NCBI RefSeq assembly: GCF_005222815.1
Contig: NZ_STGB01000005.1
Span: 682,001-746,000, forward strand
Source of the DNA: Roseomonas sp. AR75
GTDB lineage: Bacteria; Pseudomonadota; Alphaproteobacteria; Acetobacterales; Acetobacteraceae
Direction of reading: 5' to 3'
Length of the DNA stretch: 64,000 nucleotides
Shown here piece by piece: positions 61,831 to 64,000 of the stretch (position 1 is the first letter of the stretch; each line of letters opens with the position of its first letter). Below the pieces are notes generated by a model, which was given only the letters and a program-made list of their open reading frames with translations, searched no databases and was not told the DNA's origin. The translations under genes were made by a program, and so were the position numbers.

Positions 61831-64000
61831 ATGAGCGTCGCATCCACTGCACCGGAGCCTGGGGCGCAATCGCGCGCCTTATGGCTTTCGACCATCGCCT
61901 TCACCGTCTGCTTCGCAGCCTGGACGATCTTCTCGATCATCGGCGTGCAGATAAAGAAGGACCTTGGGCTGACCGACACGCAGTTCGGCCTGCTCGTCGG
62001 CACGCCCATCCTGACAGGCAGCCTGATCCGGCTGCTTCTCGGCATCTGGACAGACCAGTATGGCGGCAGGGTCGTCTATGTCGGCGTGATGGTCTCGGCG
62101 GCGATCGCCACCTACCTTCTGACCTTCGCCTACGACTATCCGACATTCCTGCTGGCAGCGCTCGGGGTCGGCATCGCCGGCGGGTCCTTCGCGGTCGGCA
62201 TCGCCTATGTCTCGCGCTGGTATCCCAAGGAGAAGCAGGGAACCGCACTCGGGATCTTCGGCGCGGGCAATGTCGGCGCGGCGGTGACGAAGTTCCTCGC
62301 GCCGGTGATCATGGTCGCCTTCGGCTGGGAATTGGTCGCACAGATCTGGGCGGCCGGCCTGCTGGTCATGGCCATCGTGTTCTGGTTCGGCACGAAGGAC
62401 GATCCCTCGCTGGCGGCGCGGCGCGCGGCCGGGGCGAAGCCAGAGCCGATGTCGGCCCTGCTCGAGCCGCTGAAGAACGTGCAGGTCTGGCGCTTCAGCC
62501 TTTACTACTTCTTCGTCTTCGGCGCCTTCGTGGCGCTGTCGCTGTGGCTGCCGCGCTACATCATCGATACCTACGGCTTCGACATCGCCACCGCCGGCAT
62601 GATCGGCGCCGCCTATTCCGTGCCGGCTTCGATCTTCCGCGCCTATGGCGGCGTGCTGTCGGACAAGTACGGGGCGCGGCGGATCATGTACTGGACGCTC
62701 GGCGTCTCGGTCGTGGTCAGCTTCATCCTCTCCTACCCGCCGACCACCTATGTGATGGACGGCATCAAGGGGCCGATCGAATTCCGCCTCGCCACGGGCG
62801 TGGGTACGTTCATCGTGCTCGTCTTCGTGCTCGGCTTCTTCATGAGCCTCGGCAAGGCCGCGGTGTACAAGCACATCCCCGTCTACTACCCGAACCGCGT
62901 CGGCCCCGTGGGCGGCATCGTCGGCCTGATCGGCGGCCTCGGCGGGTTCATCCTGCCGATCGTCTTCGGCCTGCTGAACGACCTCACGGGCATCCGGCAG
63001 TCCTGCTTCATGCTGCTGTTCGCGATCAGTGCGGTCGCGCTGGTGTGGATGCACCTGGCCATCCTGCGCATGGAGCGCGAAGCCGCCGCCCCCGCGCTCG
63101 CTGCCCTGCCCGAACTGCCGGAGATGCAGCCGATCCATGGCCCGGCGCAGGCCGGCGCGCTGCGTGGCAAGGCGATCGAGGACTGGCGGCCCGAGGACCA
63201 GACCTTCTGGGAGCAGACGGGCCGCGCCATCGCCAGGCGCAACCTCTGGGTCTCGATCCCCTGCCTGCTGCTGGCCTTCGCGGTCTGGATGGTCTGGTCC
63301 GTGGTGGTGGCCAAGCTGCCGCAGGTGGGCTTCGCCTTCACGACGGACCAGCTGTTCTGGCTGGCGGCGCTGCCCGGCCTTTCGGGCGCGACGCTGCGCA
63401 TCTTCTACTCCTTCATGCCGCCGATCTTCGGCGGAAGGCTGTGGACGACGCTGGCGACCTGGTCGCTGATCGTGCCGGCGCTCGGCATCGGCTTCGCGGT
63501 GCAGAACCCGCAGACGCCCTACTGGATCTTCATGGCGCTGGCGCTGCTCTGCGGCTTCGGCGGCGGCAACTTCGCCTCCTCGATGGCGAACATCTCCTTC
63601 TTCTTCCCGCGGCGGGAGAAGGGCAACGCGCTCGCGCTCAACGCCGGGCTCGGCAATCTCGGCGTCAGCGTGGTGCAGTTCGTGGTGCCGCTGGTGATCA
63701 CCGCGGGCGTGTTCGGCGCCCTCGGCGGCGATGCGCAGACGGCGCGCATCGGTCAGGCGGAAAGCAGCCTCTGGCTGCAGAACGCCGGCTTCGTGTGGGT
63801 GCCGTTCATTGCGGCGGCGGCCTTCGCGGCCTGGTTCCGCATGGACGACATCGCCAGCATGAAGGCGTCCTTCGCCGACCAGGCGGTGATCTTCCAGCGC
63901 AAGCACAACTGGATCATGTGCTTCCTCTACACCGGCACATTCGGATCCTTCATCGGCTACTCGGCGGGTTTTCCGCTGCTCGCCCGCACGCAGTTTCCGT
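61831..64000 (+). CDS. narK: Fused NarK1-NarK2 nitrate/nitrite transporter (3' part outside window)
   Basis: 723 codons are visible and the frame continues past the right edge. It starts MSVASTAPEPGAQSRALWLS with GGAGGAGGGC just upstream. Two MFS modules are joined. Module 1 (residues about 1-420) is NarK1-like, with IGVQIKKDLGLTDTQFGLLV and GLIGGLGGFILPIVFGLLND. A linker of about 50 residues (near AAAPALAALPELPEMQPIHG) follows. Module 2 starts near residue 470 (RRNLWVSIPCLLLAFAVWMV) with NISFFFPRREKGNALALNAG. In Paracoccus such fusions combine nitrate/H+ symport with nitrate/nitrite antiport. narGHJI probably follows outside the window. Confidence 0.95.
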   Translation, partial: MSVASTAPEPGAQSRALWLSTIAFTVCFAAWTIFSIIGVQIKKDLGLTDTQFGLLVGTPILTGSLIRLLLGIWTDQYGGRVVYVGVMVSAAIATYLLTFAYDYPTFLLAALGVGIAGGSFAVGIAYVSRWYPKEKQGTALGIFGAGNVGAAVTKFLAPVIMVAFGWELVAQIWAAGLLVMAIVFWFGTKDDPSLAARRAAGAKPEPMSALLEPLKNVQVWRFSLYYFFVFGAFVALSLWLPRYIIDTYGFDIATAGMIGAAYSVPASIFRAYGGVLSDKYGARRIMYWTLGVSVVVSFILSYPPTTYVMDGIKGPIEFRLATGVGTFIVLVFVLGFFMSLGKAAVYKHIPVYYPNRVGPVGGIVGLIGGLGGFILPIVFGLLNDLTGIRQSCFMLLFAISAVALVWMHLAILRMEREAAAPALAALPELPEMQPIHGPAQAGALRGKAIEDWRPEDQTFWEQTGRAIARRNLWVSIPCLLLAFAVWMVWSVVVAKLPQVGFAFTTDQLFWLAALPGLSGATLRIFYSFMPPIFGGRLWTTLATWSLIVPALGIGFAVQNPQTPYWIFMALALLCGFGGGNFASSMANISFFFPRREKGNALALNAGLGNLGVSVVQFVVPLVITAGVFGALGGDAQTARIGQAESSLWLQNAGFVWVPFIAAAAFAAWFRMDDIASMKASFADQAVIFQRKHNWIMCFLYTGTFGSFIGYSAGFPLLARTQFP

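Overview
The window is about 70% GC, densely coded and strand-mixed. It looks like a chromosomal segment of an alphaproteobacterium, most likely Rhodospirillales/Acetobacteraceae (Roseomonas-like). The pointers are an HTH-extended CarA, the SUV3-type helicase/S4 protein/FdxA/CarD gene order, a K+-independent H+-translocating pyrophosphatase, a trxB-lysR pair and an HWE histidine kinase. There are no tRNA or rRNA genes, intact insertion sequences, prophage genes or CRISPR arrays. The genus is an inference, not a sequence match.

Layout. 1-4050 (minus): an ABC importer operon of the polyamine/organic-acid type (binding protein, ATPase, two permeases) whose genes overlap by 4 nt, ending in an RraA-like gene cut by the window edge. 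4206-7074: cytosolic and membrane pyrophosphatases. 7280-14697: a DUF1796 protein, a lipoprotein, a GNAT acetyltransferase, rpoD, a chimeric dnaG, a Uma2 protein and a YqeY protein. 14783-21816: carA (with an N-terminal HTH-like domain and two upstream dyads), a short-chain dehydrogenase, two LysE exporters, a small membrane protein and carB. 21925-29400: greA, threonine dehydratase, an HWE kinase, an alpha/beta hydrolase, an Lrp regulator divergent from trxB, and a LysR regulator. 29628-31020: a candidate small RNA, then ccmB and ccmA. 31206-37689: acnA, a membrane protein, a diacylglycerol-kinase-like protein, a metallophosphoesterase and an MFS transporter. 37783-44174: SUV3-like helicase, S4 protein, fdxA, a CarD protein with a histone-H1-like tail, and cysD. 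44383-50639: a Bax-inhibitor-1 protein, a deaminase, a YbbP/YbbA-type ABC exporter, a TesA-like esterase, thpR and a 59-residue secreted peptide. 50696-58793: an MFS transporter, cobB, two tandem secreted trypsin-like proteases, an acetamidase-like protein, an orphan gene, a TTC38-like protein, a DUF547 protein and a 39-residue membrane peptide. 58805-64000: a flavin disulfide oxidoreductase, a 58-residue basic peptide, a cysteine-poor Crp/Fnr regulator and a fused narK1-narK2 that runs off the right end.

How the genes work together. Most of the window is housekeeping: replication and transcription (dnaG, rpoD, greA, carD), pyrimidine/arginine precursor supply (carAB), phosphate-energy metabolism (ppa, hppA), the TCA cycle (acnA), cytochrome c maturation (ccmAB) and thiol redox (trxB). 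The right end looks like the start of a nitrate-respiration locus: two perfect TTGAT-N4-ATCAA sites lie between the Crp/Fnr gene and narK.

Most unusual signals: (1) dnaG has a roughly 830-bp AT-rich segment in place of its 3' part, and a relic of the apparent native C-terminus sits out of frame just downstream; (2) carA carries an HTH-like domain and is preceded by two copies of the same GGGAA-N5-TTCCC dyad; (3) the CarD protein carries a roughly 297-residue Lys/Ala/Pro tail; (4) a hairpin-rich transcript candidate with its own terminator lies at 29628-29740; (5) a mobile-looking palindromic repeat is translated in frame inside the ABC ATPase gene.
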